Origin: Pelobates cultripes | Taxonomy: Eukaryota; Chordata; Amphibia; Anura; Pelobatidae | Direction of reading: 5' to 3' | Length of the DNA: 64,000 bases | Assembly (NCBI GenBank): GCA_933207985.1 | Contig: OW240913.1 | Location: forward strand, 276,562,152-276,626,151 | Part shown: piece after piece, positions 1-10,615 of the stretch | Layout: every line of letters begins with the position of its first letter | Numbering within the stretch: position 1 is the stretch's first letter | Notes under the pieces: model-generated | The model's input: only the letters and a program-made list of their open reading frames with translations | What the model was told of the DNA's origin: nothing | The model's database searches: none | Made by a program: the position numbers and the translations under genes

Positions 1-263
1 CTGATCAAAACAAACCCAGGAATTAGAAATAAATGTCTGTTGAACCATAATTTACCTCTTTCATATTAAAGGGATACTCTAGTGCCAGGAATACAAAGCT
101 GTATTAAAAACCTTTTATTTGTTAATAACCCTTTATTTACTTACCTGATCCCAGCGCCAATGTCCCTTGGTGCTGGGTCAAAGCTCCACCCCCTCCTCTG
201 TCCCGTGATGAGTGTGGTCTAATGCGCATGCATGGCAAATGATGCCTCCCCATAGGAAAGCAT

Positions 264-1918
264 TATTAATATTATTATGTTATTATTTATATAGCGCTAA
301 CAAATTCCACAGTGCTTTACAGTGGATGGACGAACAAACATGTAGTTGTAACCAGACAAGTTGGACACACTGGAACAGAGGGGTTGAGGGCCCTGCTCAA
401 TGAGCTTAAATTATTATTATTATTATTACTTATTATTATTATTATATTTATAGAGTGCCGTCAAATTCCACAGCGCTTTACAATGGGTGGACGAACAGAC
501 ATGTAGTTGTAACCAGACAAGTTGGACACACAGGAACAGAGGGGTTGAGGGCCCTGCTCAATGAGCTTACATGCTAGAGGGAGTGGGGTAAAATGACACA
601 AAAAGGTAAGGATAGTATTAGACTAGTGACAGTTGCAGAAGAGGAATCAGTCAGGAGCTATTAACAGTTTAATTGATACGCTTTTATGAAGAAGTGGGTT
701 TTTAACGATTTTTTGAAGGAGTGGAGACTGGGTGAGCATCTAACGGAGGAGGGAAGCGAGTTCCACAGGAACGGTGCAGCCCTCGAGAAATCTTGAAGGC
801 GAGCATCAGAGATGGGAGTACGGACAGAAGATAGACGTAAGTCTTCAGCAGATCGTAAGGGCCTAGACGGGACATACTTGTGTATAAGGGAGGATATATA
901 GGTGGGAGCAGCATTATGTAGAGATTTGAAAGCAAGAACCAGAATTTTAAATTGAGCTCTATATCTTATAGGAAGCCCATGTAGGGACTGACAGAAGGGT
1001 GAGGCATGGGAGGTGCGGGCGGACAGGAAGATGAGCTTCGCCGCCGCATTCATTATTGACTGTAACCGTGCACTTTGGGAGCACGTAAGACCACTGAGAA
1101 GCAGATTACAGTAGTCAAGGCGAGAAAGGACAGTGGAATGGACCAACACCTTAGTCATATCTGGCGTTAAGTAGGGGCGGATGTGCGCAATGTTTTTGAG
1201 ATGGAAATGACAGGATTTGGCAATAGATTGAACATGAGGCTTGAAGGAGAGGTTGGAGTCAAAGAGAACACCTAGGCAGTGAGCCTGCATGGTGGAGCTG
1301 ATGGTAGCACCGTTGACTTGGAGGGAGACAGACACAGGAGTAACAACACTTGAAGGAGGAAAGACCAGAATTTCAGTTTTGGTCAGGTTTAGTTTAAGGA
1401 AGTGGGCAGCCATCCAGTTAGAAACAGCAGAGAGGCAGTCAGAGACACTAGTCAAGAGGGACGGGGAAGGATAAGGAGAGGACAGGTAGATTTGCGTGTC
1501 ATCTGCATAGAAATGATATTGGAAGCCAAAGGAGCTAATGAGTTTACCAAGGGAGGCAGTATAGATGGAGAACAGTAGGGGACCAAGGACTGAACCATGG
1601 GGGACACCAACAGAGAGGAGTTGGGGAGAAGAAGCAGAGCCAGAGAAAGAAACACTGAAAGAGAGCTGGGAGAGGTAGGAGGAACCCTAGGAGAGAGCAA
1701 TATCTTGTAGACCGATATTGCGGAGAATGAGCTGTTGATGATCAAAAGCCGCAGACAGGTCAAGGAGAATTAGGATAGAGTAGTGACCACGAGATTTTGC
1801 AGCGAGGATATCATTGGATACTTTGGTCAGTTTCCACAGAGTGCTTAGCGCGGAAACCAGACTGAAGCTGGTCTAGCAGAGAGCTGGACTTGAGGAAGTC
1901 TGTCAATCTCGCATACAC
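264..1918 (-). mobile_element. L2-like LINE, 5'-truncated, antisense
   Basis: On the minus strand this is the 3' part of a non-LTR retrotransposon: palm of the reverse transcriptase, C-terminal domain, 3' UTR and a tail of ATT/AAT repeats. The 3' tail region is present twice (around 264-415 and 430-575, both containing the tatagcgct...attccacag...gctttacag motif). This suggests either a tandem duplication or two insertions at one site. It sits inside the MITE 66-2191, so it inserted after that element. Confidence 0.8.
661..1763 (-). pseudogene. L2-like reverse transcriptase, C-terminal half
   Basis: The open frame 1455-661 (264 aa) carries typical L2/CR1-group C-terminal phrases: [16 protein letters not shown] near the start, then [30 protein letters not shown] and [13 protein letters not shown] before the stop. 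Upstream, in another frame around 1480-1615, the catalytic palm is readable as [13 protein letters not shown] and then YADDTQIYL, so at least one frameshift separates the palm from the C-terminal domain. The endonuclease and the N-terminal part of the RT are missing. Known role of the family: target-primed reverse transcription of the element's own RNA. This copy is dead. Confidence 0.85.
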
Positions 1919-3131
1919 AATTTTTTAAATGCTTTCCTATAGGGAAAAATCTGATGCTGGAGGTCCTCATATAGTGTGTGAGGAAGTCCAGTGTCAGATA
2001 ATGGACCAAAAGTGCATTTTGATTCCGGAAGCCCTCTAGTGGCTGTCTGGTAGACAGCCACTGAGGGCAGACTTAGAGCTGCAATGAAAACATTGCAATT
2101 CTCTGGAACTGGCGCTCAGTGCAAAAGGGACACTGCACCCAGACCACTTCAATGAGATGAAGTGGTCTGGGTGCCTACAGTGTCACTTTAAGTGCATCCA
2201 CATTTATAATATATCAGTTTGTTCAAGAGAAACAGGACTTTCATTTAACATTAAATGTTTGTATATGAAACATAATTTAATATTAATACAATCTAAAAAA
2301 AGGTGTGAGAAATGAAGAAAAACATTTTTTTTTCTGTTTCTGTTTTAAGTTTTGCATGGCAATTTAACAGTCGATTTCATGACACATGTTAGCTTTTTCT
2401 GGCATTTATTTTTATGGTGTTTTGGGAAGTTATAGGGTTAAATGGCTTTCCGCTTTTCAGTTTTTACCCATTGAAATTTGCCAGATTGGTTATGCTGCAT
2501 TTGAGACCATATGGCAGCCCAGAAAAGAGAATGACATACCATTTGCAAAAGTAGACAATCTAAGGTATTCAAAATGGGGTATGTCTAGTATTTTTTAGTA
2601 GCCACTTAGTCACAAACCCTGGCCAATGTTAGAGTTAATTTGTTTTTAGCATCTTTCACATAAAAACTACACTTTCAGTAATTATATCATCATCATGAGA
2701 CCTTTTACTGTTTTTAAACAATCATATTTGTGCTCAGCAAAGTCTCCCAAGTACAGTACCCTCCATGTACAGGTGTTATGGCGTTTTGAAAAGTTACAAG
2801 GTCAATATAGGGCTTGACCATTTCAATTTGCCAGAATGGTTTGCTGGGCCTGTGTTATGTTTAAGACCATATGGCAGACCAGGAATGAGAATCACCCCCA
2901 TCACGGCAAACCATTTGCAAAAGTAGAAAACCAAGGATATTTAAAATGTCCAGTATTTTTTAATTACAAACCCTGACCAAACTTTCACTGATGATATCAT
3001 CGTCATTATACATTTTAATGTTTTAAAACAAATATAAGGCTTGCAAATTAAATTCTCTGGATGTTCTGCCCAGGCGGTAATTAATAAAATCACATAATTA
3101 TGTAAAAAAATTACATAAATATACATGTATA

Positions 3132-3151
3132 ATATATATATATATATATAT
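3132..3151. repeat. (TA)n microsatellite
   Basis: About 20 bp of pure TA directly abuts the left end of the Penelope-like element. AT dinucleotide runs flank several Penelope-type ends in this window (3132, 5969, 6314 and 14401). Confidence 0.9.
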
Positions 3152-3761
3152 CCACATAACAACAGGTGACCAGCACTCACGGATTCATGAAAAGATTAAA
3201 ACATCCAAAGTTTAATGAAAAATAAAAAATAAAAGAGACAGCTCAACGTTTCAGTCCTCCTCCGGGACTTTCATCAGGAACAATAATGTTGTCTCACAAC
3301 ATCTATGCATAAATAAGCACAGCAATTAACACAAATGATAATTAAAATCAATCAAGATTTGACATAATTAGAAACTACATACAAAGAATTAACATAATTA
3401 TCAAGCACATTCAAGAAGAATAATCCTACCTGCCAGTGTATCACTGCAGAAACCATCGGCGTCCTCAGACCGCCTATGCGCATGCGTGCCCAAAGCCCCT
3501 CCCATGTCAGTGTGATCATGCGTTGCCCGCTGCCATGACAACCGGACACTATCCCGACTCATCGCGGCAGCGAGCACGTCAAGAATCACTCTCAATCAGT
3601 ACAGCATATGATAGTCTATAGTACTGGAGCATCAGTAAATATAGTGAATAAATACAATGTGCATATGTAACATCGTAGAAGCACCTGTGTGTGTGTTCAT
3701 ATAAGCTCCGCCCCATATCGGCGCGGATGCGTGACGTCAGTAGCCGTGGGGGCTGGAATCT
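3147..3761 (-). repeat. Inverted pLTR, left arm
   Basis: This is the reverse complement of 5289-5897. The outer end is tccacataacaac and the inner end is gccgtgggggctggaatc. It contains an antisense hammerhead-like motif at 3248-3277 and a CpG-containing segment (ggcgcggatgcgtgacgtca) near 3719. ORFs on both strands here are chance frames. Confidence 0.9.
3248..3277 (-). ncRNA. Hammerhead-ribozyme-like motif in left pLTR
   Basis: Read on the minus strand: CTGATGA, a stem AGTCC paired with GGACT around a 7-nt loop, then GAAAC. The order matches the hammerhead core (CUGAUGA, helix II, GAAA). One extra A sits between CUGAUGA and helix II, so it is non-canonical. Hammerheads are known in pLTRs of Penelope-like elements. 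Activity is not implied. Confidence 0.5.
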
Positions 3762-4722
3762 AGAAATAGCCATTACAAATCAGTATCTATCGTACTGCCT
3801 CTACAGGAAACCTACTGATAGGAATACCATTTTACATAACACTAGTGCACATCCGGTGGCATTGAAGAGATCTTTACCAAAAGCTCAATTTTTGCGAGTG
3901 ATCCACAATAACTCGGATGCCAATATTATGGAGGAACAACTTAAAGCGATGACGGAGAGATTCCTTGTGCGCGGCTACCGACGCAACGAACTAGTGAGAG
4001 CATTAAAAGAAGCTAAGATAGCTAACTCTCCTAGAGTCAAAGATGGAGCCCCAAGGTTGGTTTTTCCAGTCACCTACCATGATTCTTCCAGGGAAGTTAC
4101 AAGAATTATCAAGGACAATTGGAAAATGTTGGCATGTGACGACACACTCCCCAAGGTATTCAAAGAACCCCCCCTTATCTGCTATCGAAGGAATAGAAAT
4201 TTAAGGGCCATGTTGGTACATATGGATCCCTCGAAAAGCTACTAGAAGAATACTGAGATGCAGCCCCGGGGCAGTATACGCTGCCTTGGGTGTGTGACCT
4301 GTGGACACATGACACCTTCACGTACTTTCCAACATCCACACAGTAATAAGGTTTTTCAAATACGACATACGATCACCTGTAAGACGCCATATGTGATTTA
4401 TAAACTGTCATGTCCGTGTGGCCTCTTTTATATAGGCAAAACGGAAACCCCACTGTGTGAAAGAATCAGGGGACACAGGTCGAGTATCAGGGTAGCCTAC
4501 CGTGATGGTACCTCTGATTAACCTGTAGCCAAACATTTTCTTTTTCATCAACATCCCCTGTCAGCCCTTAAGTTTTTGGCCATTGACCATATCCCTCCAC
4601 TTAAACATGGTGGGGATAGAGGCAAGCTTCTTTTGAATCGTGAGACGTTCTGGATTTACACATTAGGCACTTTAGCCCCTAAAGGCTTGAACAAAATGAT
4701 TTCATATCACTCTTTTATTTAA
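3762..4722 (+). pseudogene. Penelope-like polyprotein, C-terminal part with GIY-YIG endonuclease
   Basis: One reading frame runs from about 3762 to a stop near 4720, broken by in-frame stops at 4243-4245 (TAG) and 4519-4521 (TAA). The N-terminal part has the post-RT phrase LYRKPTDRNTILHNTSAHP followed by a conserved basic region (RGYRRNELVRALKEAK). Next comes a Cys-containing linker (CLGCVTCGHM) and the endonuclease signature YKLSCPCGLFYIGKTE with a downstream Arg (ERIRGHR). After the second stop the frame still reads ETFWIYTLGTLAPKGLN, the usual end of the domain. The family nuclease nicks target DNA to prime reverse transcription. The RT palm (YIDD) is absent, so the copy is 5'-truncated and inactive. 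Confidence 0.88.
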
Positions 4723-5288
4723 TTCTGTGTTACTGTTGTTGTCAACTATTGGTAGCATAGTATAGGTTTACATTTATTTTATAGATGTATTCATTTGATA
4801 GTTTTATTTTAGTTTTATATTGTACCATTGCAGAACTGCCTACCCCTTTAAATGGCTGTTTATTAATAGCCACATCTATTTTATTCAGCATATGATAGGC
4901 TTATTTGGTGTTATGGATTATCAGCATGAACACTGCATATTTCAATATAGTAGCAGAGATCATAATTCATATCTATTTGCTTCACTCTTTACTTAGCAGC
5001 CACTCTTATGCACTCTATAATGACTTGGTTTCATAGCTCATTGGCACTAGACACTTTTCAATGCCACATATAGAGAGATTATGCTGTATTTATTTGTTAT
5101 TTTGTGCACATTAGTCACTTTGACTATTCTTTATATGTCTGTTTAGGTGGTTTTTCACAATAGTTTATTTCTACATTTTATTTTATACCTTATTCATTAT
5201 TCATTCATTATTGCTTATCCTTATATCCACTGGATTTGTTCAGCGTGTTTGCTTTTGGTGTCTTTGGTTGCCATGGTGAGCCGGTATT
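4723..5288. other. Non-coding interior of the Penelope-like element
   Basis: AT-rich sequence between the end of the nuclease frame and the right inverted arm. It is probably 3' UTR of the element. No motif was recognised. Confidence 0.5.
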
Positions 5289-5897
5289 GATTCCGGCCCC
5301 CACGGCTACTGACGTCACGCATCCGCGCCGATATGGGGCGGAGCTTGTATGAACACACACACAGGTGCTTCTACGATGTTATATATGCACATTGTATTTA
5401 TTCACTATATTTACTGATGTTGCAGTACTATAGACTATCATATGCTGTACTGATTGAGAGTGATTCTTGACGTGCTCGCTGCCGCGATGAGCCGGGATAG
5501 TGTCCGGTTGTCATGGCAGCGGGCGACGCATGATCACGCTTGGGAGGGGCTTTGGGCACGCATGCGCATAGGCGTTCTGAGGACGCCGATGGTTTCTGCA
5601 ATGATACACTGGCAGGTACGATTATTCTTCTTGAATGTGCTTGATAATTATGCTAATTCTTTGTATGTAGTTTCTAATTATGTCAAAACTTGATTGATTT
5701 TAATTATCAATTGTGTTAATTGCTGTGCTTATTTATGCATAGATGTTGTGAGACAACATTATTGTTCCTGATGAAAGTCCCGGAGGAGGACTGAAACGTT
5801 GAGCTGTCTCTTTTATTTTTTATTTTTCATTAAACTTTGGATGTTTTAATCTTTTCATGACTCCGTGAGTGCTGATCACCTGTTGTTATGTGGATAT
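5289..5897 (+). repeat. Inverted pLTR, right arm
   Basis: It runs from gattccggcccccacggc to tgttatgtggatat and mirrors 3147-3761. It differs by scattered substitutions and a few small indels. It contains the sense hammerhead-like motif at 5768-5797. Confidence 0.9.
5768..5797 (+). ncRNA. Hammerhead-ribozyme-like motif in right pLTR
   Basis: CTGATGA, then AGTCC paired with GGACT across the loop CGGAGGA, then GAAACG. It is the inverted counterpart of 3248-3277. One unpaired A precedes helix II. Helices I and III were not resolved. Confidence 0.5.
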
Positions 5898-5966
5898 CTG
5901 ATTTTTCCCTAGGACTACAAGCACCCGGTATGTAATCTTTTTGAGTCTGAGTGCAGGGATTTTCAT

Positions 5967-5968
<2 letters not shown>

Positions 5969-6017
<49 letters not shown>
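5969..6017. repeat. (AT)n microsatellite
   Basis: About 49 bp of AT. It generates spurious ORFs of alternating Tyr and Ile on both strands. Confidence 0.95.
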
Positions 6018-6023
<6 letters not shown>

Positions 6024-6082
6024 TCAAATACTTGCACTCCTGTAAAGATAGGTTAATGCCTGGTGCTAATAAAGCAAATAAC

Positions 6083-6312
6083 ATAAAAATAAAATGGTAG
6101 GTAATAGCACTCTAAGGACTTCAAAGAGTAAATGGTGAAAAAAACTTAGCTTTTATTCAGCAACTGCCACACAAAATCGACGTTTCAGTTCTTAATACAG
6201 AACTTTCATCAGGATCCTGATGAAAGTTCTGTTTTGTGTGGCAGTTGCTGAATAAAAGCTAAGTTTTTTTCACCATTTACTTTTTGAAGTCCTTAGAGTG
6301 CTATTACCTACC

Positions 6313-6313
<1 letters not shown>
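6083..6313. repeat. Long palindrome derived from a Penelope-type terminal repeat
   Basis: The left arm (6083 to about 6214) and right arm (about 6217 to 6313) are inverted copies centred on tcaggatcctga. Both carry gtaatagcactctaagga at the outer end and the ttagcttttattcagcaact block within. The left arm holds a full antisense hammerhead-like motif (6182-6212). The right arm lacks about 20 nt that include the GAAAC half. The palindrome lies between two (AT)n runs. It is likely two head-to-head pLTR pieces. Confidence 0.8.
6182..6212 (-). ncRNA. Hammerhead-like motif with altered helix II
   Basis: On the minus strand: CTGATGA, AGTTC paired with GAACT, then GAAACG. Compared with 5768-5797, helix II has changed C to T on one strand and G to A on the other, so pairing is kept. 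Confidence 0.5.

Positions 6314-6366
<53 letters not shown>
6314..6366. repeat. (AT)n microsatellite
   Basis: About 53 bp of pure TA at the right edge of the palindrome. It is the source of another pair of Tyr-Ile ORFs that are not genes. Confidence 0.95.
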
Positions 6367-6371
<5 letters not shown>

Positions 6372-7519
6372 TCATTCTTGTGATTGCGATCTGTTTTGTC
6401 AGGCAGACCCCCTGAAGCGAATCACTGGGGTAGGTAAGTATCCAGAGACGCAGGGGCTCAAAACCATATGGTGTTTTATTCTGCTGTAACAGCATTTAGG
6501 TCCATTTAATCGCAGATGAAAAAGAACACTGTAATGACACTAAGGGGTTAAAAAAAAAAAAAGATTATAATTAAGCAGGTAAAATCAGAAGAAAAAATAT
6601 TGCATAAAACCATTTTTTGTTCTACCTATTTTTTTTACCAAGGAACATTATCCCTAAGAAATACACATTTTGAAAACCAGTAGAAAAACTTTCAAAATAT
6701 ACGTTTTACCCATGGGAAAGCATTTTTTTTTCTTTGTTGAGGTATTTTATTTCTTCGTAAATAATTTTGTACTAATCATGTATATTTATCCATCTCATAC
6801 AAAATGGCAATTAATACATTATTGAGTTGTTTTGTAACTTGATTGAAAATTCCCAATTGGCAATCTCCTCTACAATGTGACATAAACAAAACTTTGCTGT
6901 ACTGATTGGCACCTGTCAGCTGCCTCTCTGGGGACATTGTTAGCATAATTTGTCACAGAATAGATCACTTCACACTGATGTTTGCTCTGCTTTGAAAGCT
7001 GAACGAATTGAATCACCCATCAATGTGTTAGCATGGGGTGATTAGTGTCCTTTTTTTTAAGAGTTAAGCATTTAACTAATTTTAAATGAGACCTTTTGCA
7101 CACTAAGAAATTGAAGCTTGATGAAGGCAGTCAATGTCATTTGACATAAACACAAGGAATTCATTAATCTTAAAACGTTGCTATGAAGTGAAGAAATAAC
7201 ACTAAATAGTATCTGTTTTGTAAATCAACGTATATTGACAAAGTTGAAAGAAGAAAGTTGGTCTATCATTGATAAATGTGTTCTTACTAATTACGACTTT
7301 AGTTGGAAAATGCAAATTTCCACGTTTGGCATATTTTAAACAGAACAGTGAATAAGAAATAACACCACCGTGTTAAATTGTAACACATTCAGCAGCCCAA
7401 TATGTCTTACACTTAGATGGCAAAAATCCAAATTTGCTTTTTAAGATGCCATAGGCACTCAATGAAAAGGACTTAAACCAAAATACTATCCTACCAGAAC
7501 AGGAAAAACTGAAAAGATG
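6367..7519. other. Intergenic, no feature recognised
   Basis: AT-rich single-copy-looking sequence. No coding motif, repeat boundary or RNA gene was seen. The short ORFs here have no recognisable content. Confidence 0.5.
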
Positions 7520-7860
7520 TGTATTACCAGTCCTTAGGATGGCCAGGCTTAAAATGGTGCCCACGCCATTTTAAATGGCTATGAAGTGAAAAAGTAGTTG
7601 TATGGATCGAACCAAGGTCAACAACCCAAGTTGGATCAAGAGTATCAGAGAACATAGAAAATAAATAAAGCTGATTGAAATACTAAAAAAAGTACACAAG
7701 AACAAAGAACGTGCTATTGAGAATCCCAGCAAACTACAATAGGGCAATGACCTGAGCATCTGTACATTTCTTATAGTCACCTGTGTGTCATTCTTAATTG
7801 CCCAAAATATGCAAAATATGTTCAAAAAAGTTGATAAACTTTTGGGGGGAATAAATGGTC
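7520..7860 (-). repeat. Old Ty3/gypsy LTR remnant
   Basis: It begins TGTATTACCAGTCCTTAGG, matching the LTR edges at 23293 (TGTATTACCGGGCCTTAGA) and 19482 (CGTATTACCAAACCTTAGA), and continues with ggccaggctta and purine-rich sequence like those LTRs. It is strongly diverged. The right boundary is approximate. Confidence 0.45.
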
Positions 7861-8829
7861 ACAGAGTAACAGTGTCATGTGTCAGAATGTGTATGCTGTG
7901 TCAAAAATTTTGGTTTTAAACAAATTAATTTGAATGTTTGTTGATCAATGGTTAGTTTAATTGGGTGATCGATGGTTGATTTTACTCACAGATCGAGAAG
8001 TGGCCAATAGAGGGTACAGGAGTAGGCGCAGTAAATTTTTTTATCTATCTATCTTTGTATATTATATATTTAATAAATATATAATGCATTACTAAGTCAA
8101 TATGTAATTTATACCGCTCGTCCTGTTCCCCTATTGGCTACTTCTTTTAATTTGATCTATGAATCAGATGGCGGGAAAATGCACCTATCAGTGTAATGCA
8201 AAATATATACATAGTATTTAATTTTTACACTGAATAGCCAACCTTCTCACCCTTTTTTTTAGTCCAAATATTTTTATCCAAAACAATTGCATGGACAAAA
8301 TTCATCTGAACTATAACTGAATTTCTAAATACCCAAACAAAAACAATTTGCCGGACCACTTTTTTTTTTTTGCTATGTTCAAGTCTAGATAGGCTATTAA
8401 AAACAAATCATATATTGCAGGGAAAGGGCTATTTATATGTGTGTGTCCACCAAAGCCCTGTTTTCTCAATAATTGGACTGGAAATACATGTCATAATTTT
8501 GGTTGTAACACTTATTTTTTTATGATGCTTTGGGACAACTTAGAGGTTTTTTTTCAGTAGACAAAAAATAATTACAATAATCCCTGGAGTAAAGTGAGAA
8601 TAAAGTCACTCACACCAGTTCATCTCAAGGAAAGAGTCTGGTTGTGGTCACTCATTCCTTTTAACCCTTTTAGAGGTGCTTCTGCTGCACTGACCAAGTA
8701 AAACTCGGTCAGATGACATAAAAGCTCATAAGAATGCACTGTATACCTTGCTTTCCTATGAGGAAGCTTGAATACACGTCTCCAATGCTTCTCCATGACG
8801 TCACAGGAGGTGGAGAGTTCAGCGGCCCA
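7861..8829. other. Intergenic, no feature recognised
   Basis: AT-rich, with a short imperfect TATC run near 8043 and no coding content. Confidence 0.5.
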
Positions 8830-9132
8830 GAGAGAGTTTAAGAGTTAGGTCGCTGAAAACAGTGAGTAAAGTCTTTATTTTCTTAATTTTATTGAAAAGG
8901 GGGCTTTTAGGCCCTGGGGAGATAGCGCAGCTAAGCGGACAAGGGCACATGTAGGAGTGTGGGGATAGATGCGTGGGAGTGTCTTGAGAAGTGTGTGAAG
9001 GTGGGGTTAGGTTCTATGTGAGTTAGAGGGTGGGAGGCCTTACCTCAGTGCTACTTGGGATTCGGGCCAGCAAACAGCTTCCTGTTCTCCTGCTCCTGTT
9101 TGCCTGGGCGTGTAGTCTTCACAGCTTGAGGG

Positions 9133-9357
9133 ATGGATATTGAGGCAATCCTGGCATCCTTCAGGGCTGCTGCAGCGCTGGATGGTGGCTGGCAACTGAG
9201 GGAGCAATTTGCAAGCATTAGTGGAGGTATGGCTACCGGTGTGGGCCCCACGCGGGAGTGTGGGGCTGCCTCTGAGGCCCCTGTGGTGCGTGGGCCTGTG
9301 AGGGCCACGTGGGGTTCCGTGGTACCACCGTTAAGGGTAAGGGGGGTCCCCTTGTAG
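9133..9357 (+). pseudogene. Ngaro gag-like N-terminal fragment
   Basis: A 74-aa frame starts MDIEAILASFRAAAALDG, in the position expected for the element's first ORF. No zinc knuckle follows. After 9357 the sequence is Pro/Ser-rich in several frames and runs into the RT palm. This indicates a large internal deletion joining gag sequence to the middle of RT. Assignment rests on position and the overall Ngaro context, not on a defined domain. Confidence 0.5.
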
Positions 9358-9639
9358 GTCGGGAGCCTCCTCTGCCAGTGAGGAAGGCTCCCGGTGCTTG
9401 CTTTCCCATGTCCCCTCCCCCTCCCATGTAGCTTCCCACTGACAGGGCCTCCTGGACCCTCTCGTCCTCATCTGTCCTCCCCTTTCTGCTCTGTGAATCC
9501 CCCCTCTTCCTCTCGCCCCTTTTCTGCCCTCCTCTCCCCTGGTCCCTATCCTGCTCTATCTGGGTCTCCTCTGTTCTCTCCCCTCCTACATTGCCTGGGC
9601 CCCCTCCCACCCTGTAGGTCACTTACCACGGCCATCTCC

Positions 9640-10612
9640 TCTGGGGCATGGGACACGTCTTCTCCACTGCTCTCTTTTTATGAAACTGCTGCAGTTCATG
9701 GATCCGTCGCTTCCCTTCTGCATTACCTAGATGACTTCCTGTGTGTAGGGCTGGCAGAATCACACGTCTGTGCCCTCTTGTTGCGGGTTCTCGGGGAGGT
9801 GTTTCAGCGATTTGGTGTTCCATTGGCTCGTGACAAGACGGTGGGTCTGGTCACATGCCTTAGTTTTCTGGGCATCGAAATCGATTCGGTGGCCGGGGAA
9901 TGTTGGTTACCCCAGGATAAGGTCCTGGACCTGCGCCTAGCGGTTTCACGGGCCATGGGGCAGCGGAAGATCCAGCTGCGTGGCCTGCAATCTCTGCTGG
10001 GGAAATTCAATTTCACCTGTTGGATTTTGCCCATGGGGCGTATCTTTAGCAGGCGCTTGGCGGCGATATCTGGCGTCGTTCACCAGCAGCACTTTATCTG
10101 GCTTATGTGGCCCTTGCGGGCTGACTTGGCTGTCTGGGATTCCTTTTTGGCCTCATATAATGGGAGGTCGTACTGGCAGGCCCCGGAGGTTTCTAATGCG
10201 GACCTCCATTTGTTTACGGATGCGGCTGGCTCAGCCGGTTTTGGGGCCATTCTGGGCTCCAAATTGTGCACTGACTCGTGGCCGGAGGCCTGGCATATGG
10301 CAGGGCTAACTCGAAACTTGGCATTTCTGGACCTCTTCCTTATTCTGGTAGCGTTGGAGGTATGGGGTTCCCAGCTGGTGGATGGACGGGTGGTTTTCCA
10401 TTGTGATAATTTGGGGTGGTGCAGGCTATTAACCGACTGTCGGCTTCTTCCCCCCCGTGGTTCGCTTGCTGCGGCGCCTAGTTCTGCGCTGTCTGGAGCT
10501 GAATGTGTATTGTACATATCCCGGGTGTTCATAATGTGATGGCCGATGCTCTCTCTCGTTCACAGTGGGACGTGTTTCGGGCAGTGGCTCCGCAAGCTGA
10601 ATTGGAGGGTGT
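9640..10612 (+). pseudogene. Ngaro reverse transcriptase-RNase H
   Basis: The frame, open within 9394-10539, enters RT just before motif C (LHYLDDFLCVG near 9715), followed by FLGIEIDS and LRGLQSLLGKFNF, a DIRS-group phrase. RNase H follows with its first Asp in LHLFTDAAGSAGFGA (near 10206) and a later FHCDN (near 10396). Around 10413 the frame shifts. The continuation to MADALSRSQWDVF (near 10540) is readable one frame over. RT motifs upstream of YLDD are missing. In active elements this enzyme copies the element RNA; this copy cannot. Confidence 0.85.
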
Positions 10613-10615
10613 CCC

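Larger units (their letters stand above)
66..2191. mobile_element. T2/Kolobok-like MITE carrying an L2 insertion
   Basis: The element is bounded by TTAA at 66-69 and TTAA at 2188-2191. It starts TTAAAGGGATACTCTAGTGCC and ends with a matching inverted form (ACAGTGTCACTTTAA). Its inner halves meet at cataggaaagcatt (left, near 264) and aatgctttcctatag (right, near 1927), which also occur back to back in the MITE at 27250-27751. The 1.65 kb between them is therefore a later LINE insertion. TTAAAGG ends with TTAA duplications are described for Xenopus T2 MITEs, thought to be moved by Kolobok transposases; that assignment is by resemblance only. Confidence 0.75.
1..3146. mobile_element. Large AT-rich non-autonomous DNA transposon, copy A (partial)
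   Basis: This is a non-coding interspersed repeat. It shares blocks in the same order with the repeats at 14582-16686 and 60707-62921: the phrase accatttgcaaaagtagaca, the phrase agtagccacttagtcacaaa, and a block around attctctgga followed by ataaaat and an AT-rich tail. The left end lies outside the window. It is interrupted at 66-2191 by a MITE and cut off on the right by the Penelope-like element at 3147. The superfamily is not established here, because the defining ends (TTAACCCC type) are only visible in copy B. Confidence 0.7.
3147..5897 (+). mobile_element. Penelope-like element with inverted terminal repeats
   Basis: A 2.75-kb element holds the C-terminal part of a Penelope-type polyprotein between two arms of about 610 bp in inverted orientation (3147-3761 and 5289-5897). 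The arms match almost base for base, for example tccacataacaacaggtgacc at 3151 against the reverse complement ending near 5893. Penelope-like elements are known for such terminal repeats (pLTRs), direct or inverted, and for frequent 5' truncation. This copy lacks the RT catalytic core. It inserted into the AT-rich transposon copy A. Confidence 0.9.

Noticed and set aside
5830..6495. ORFs made of alternating Tyr and Ile on both strands
   Set aside because: They are translations of (AT)n microsatellites and have no coding support.
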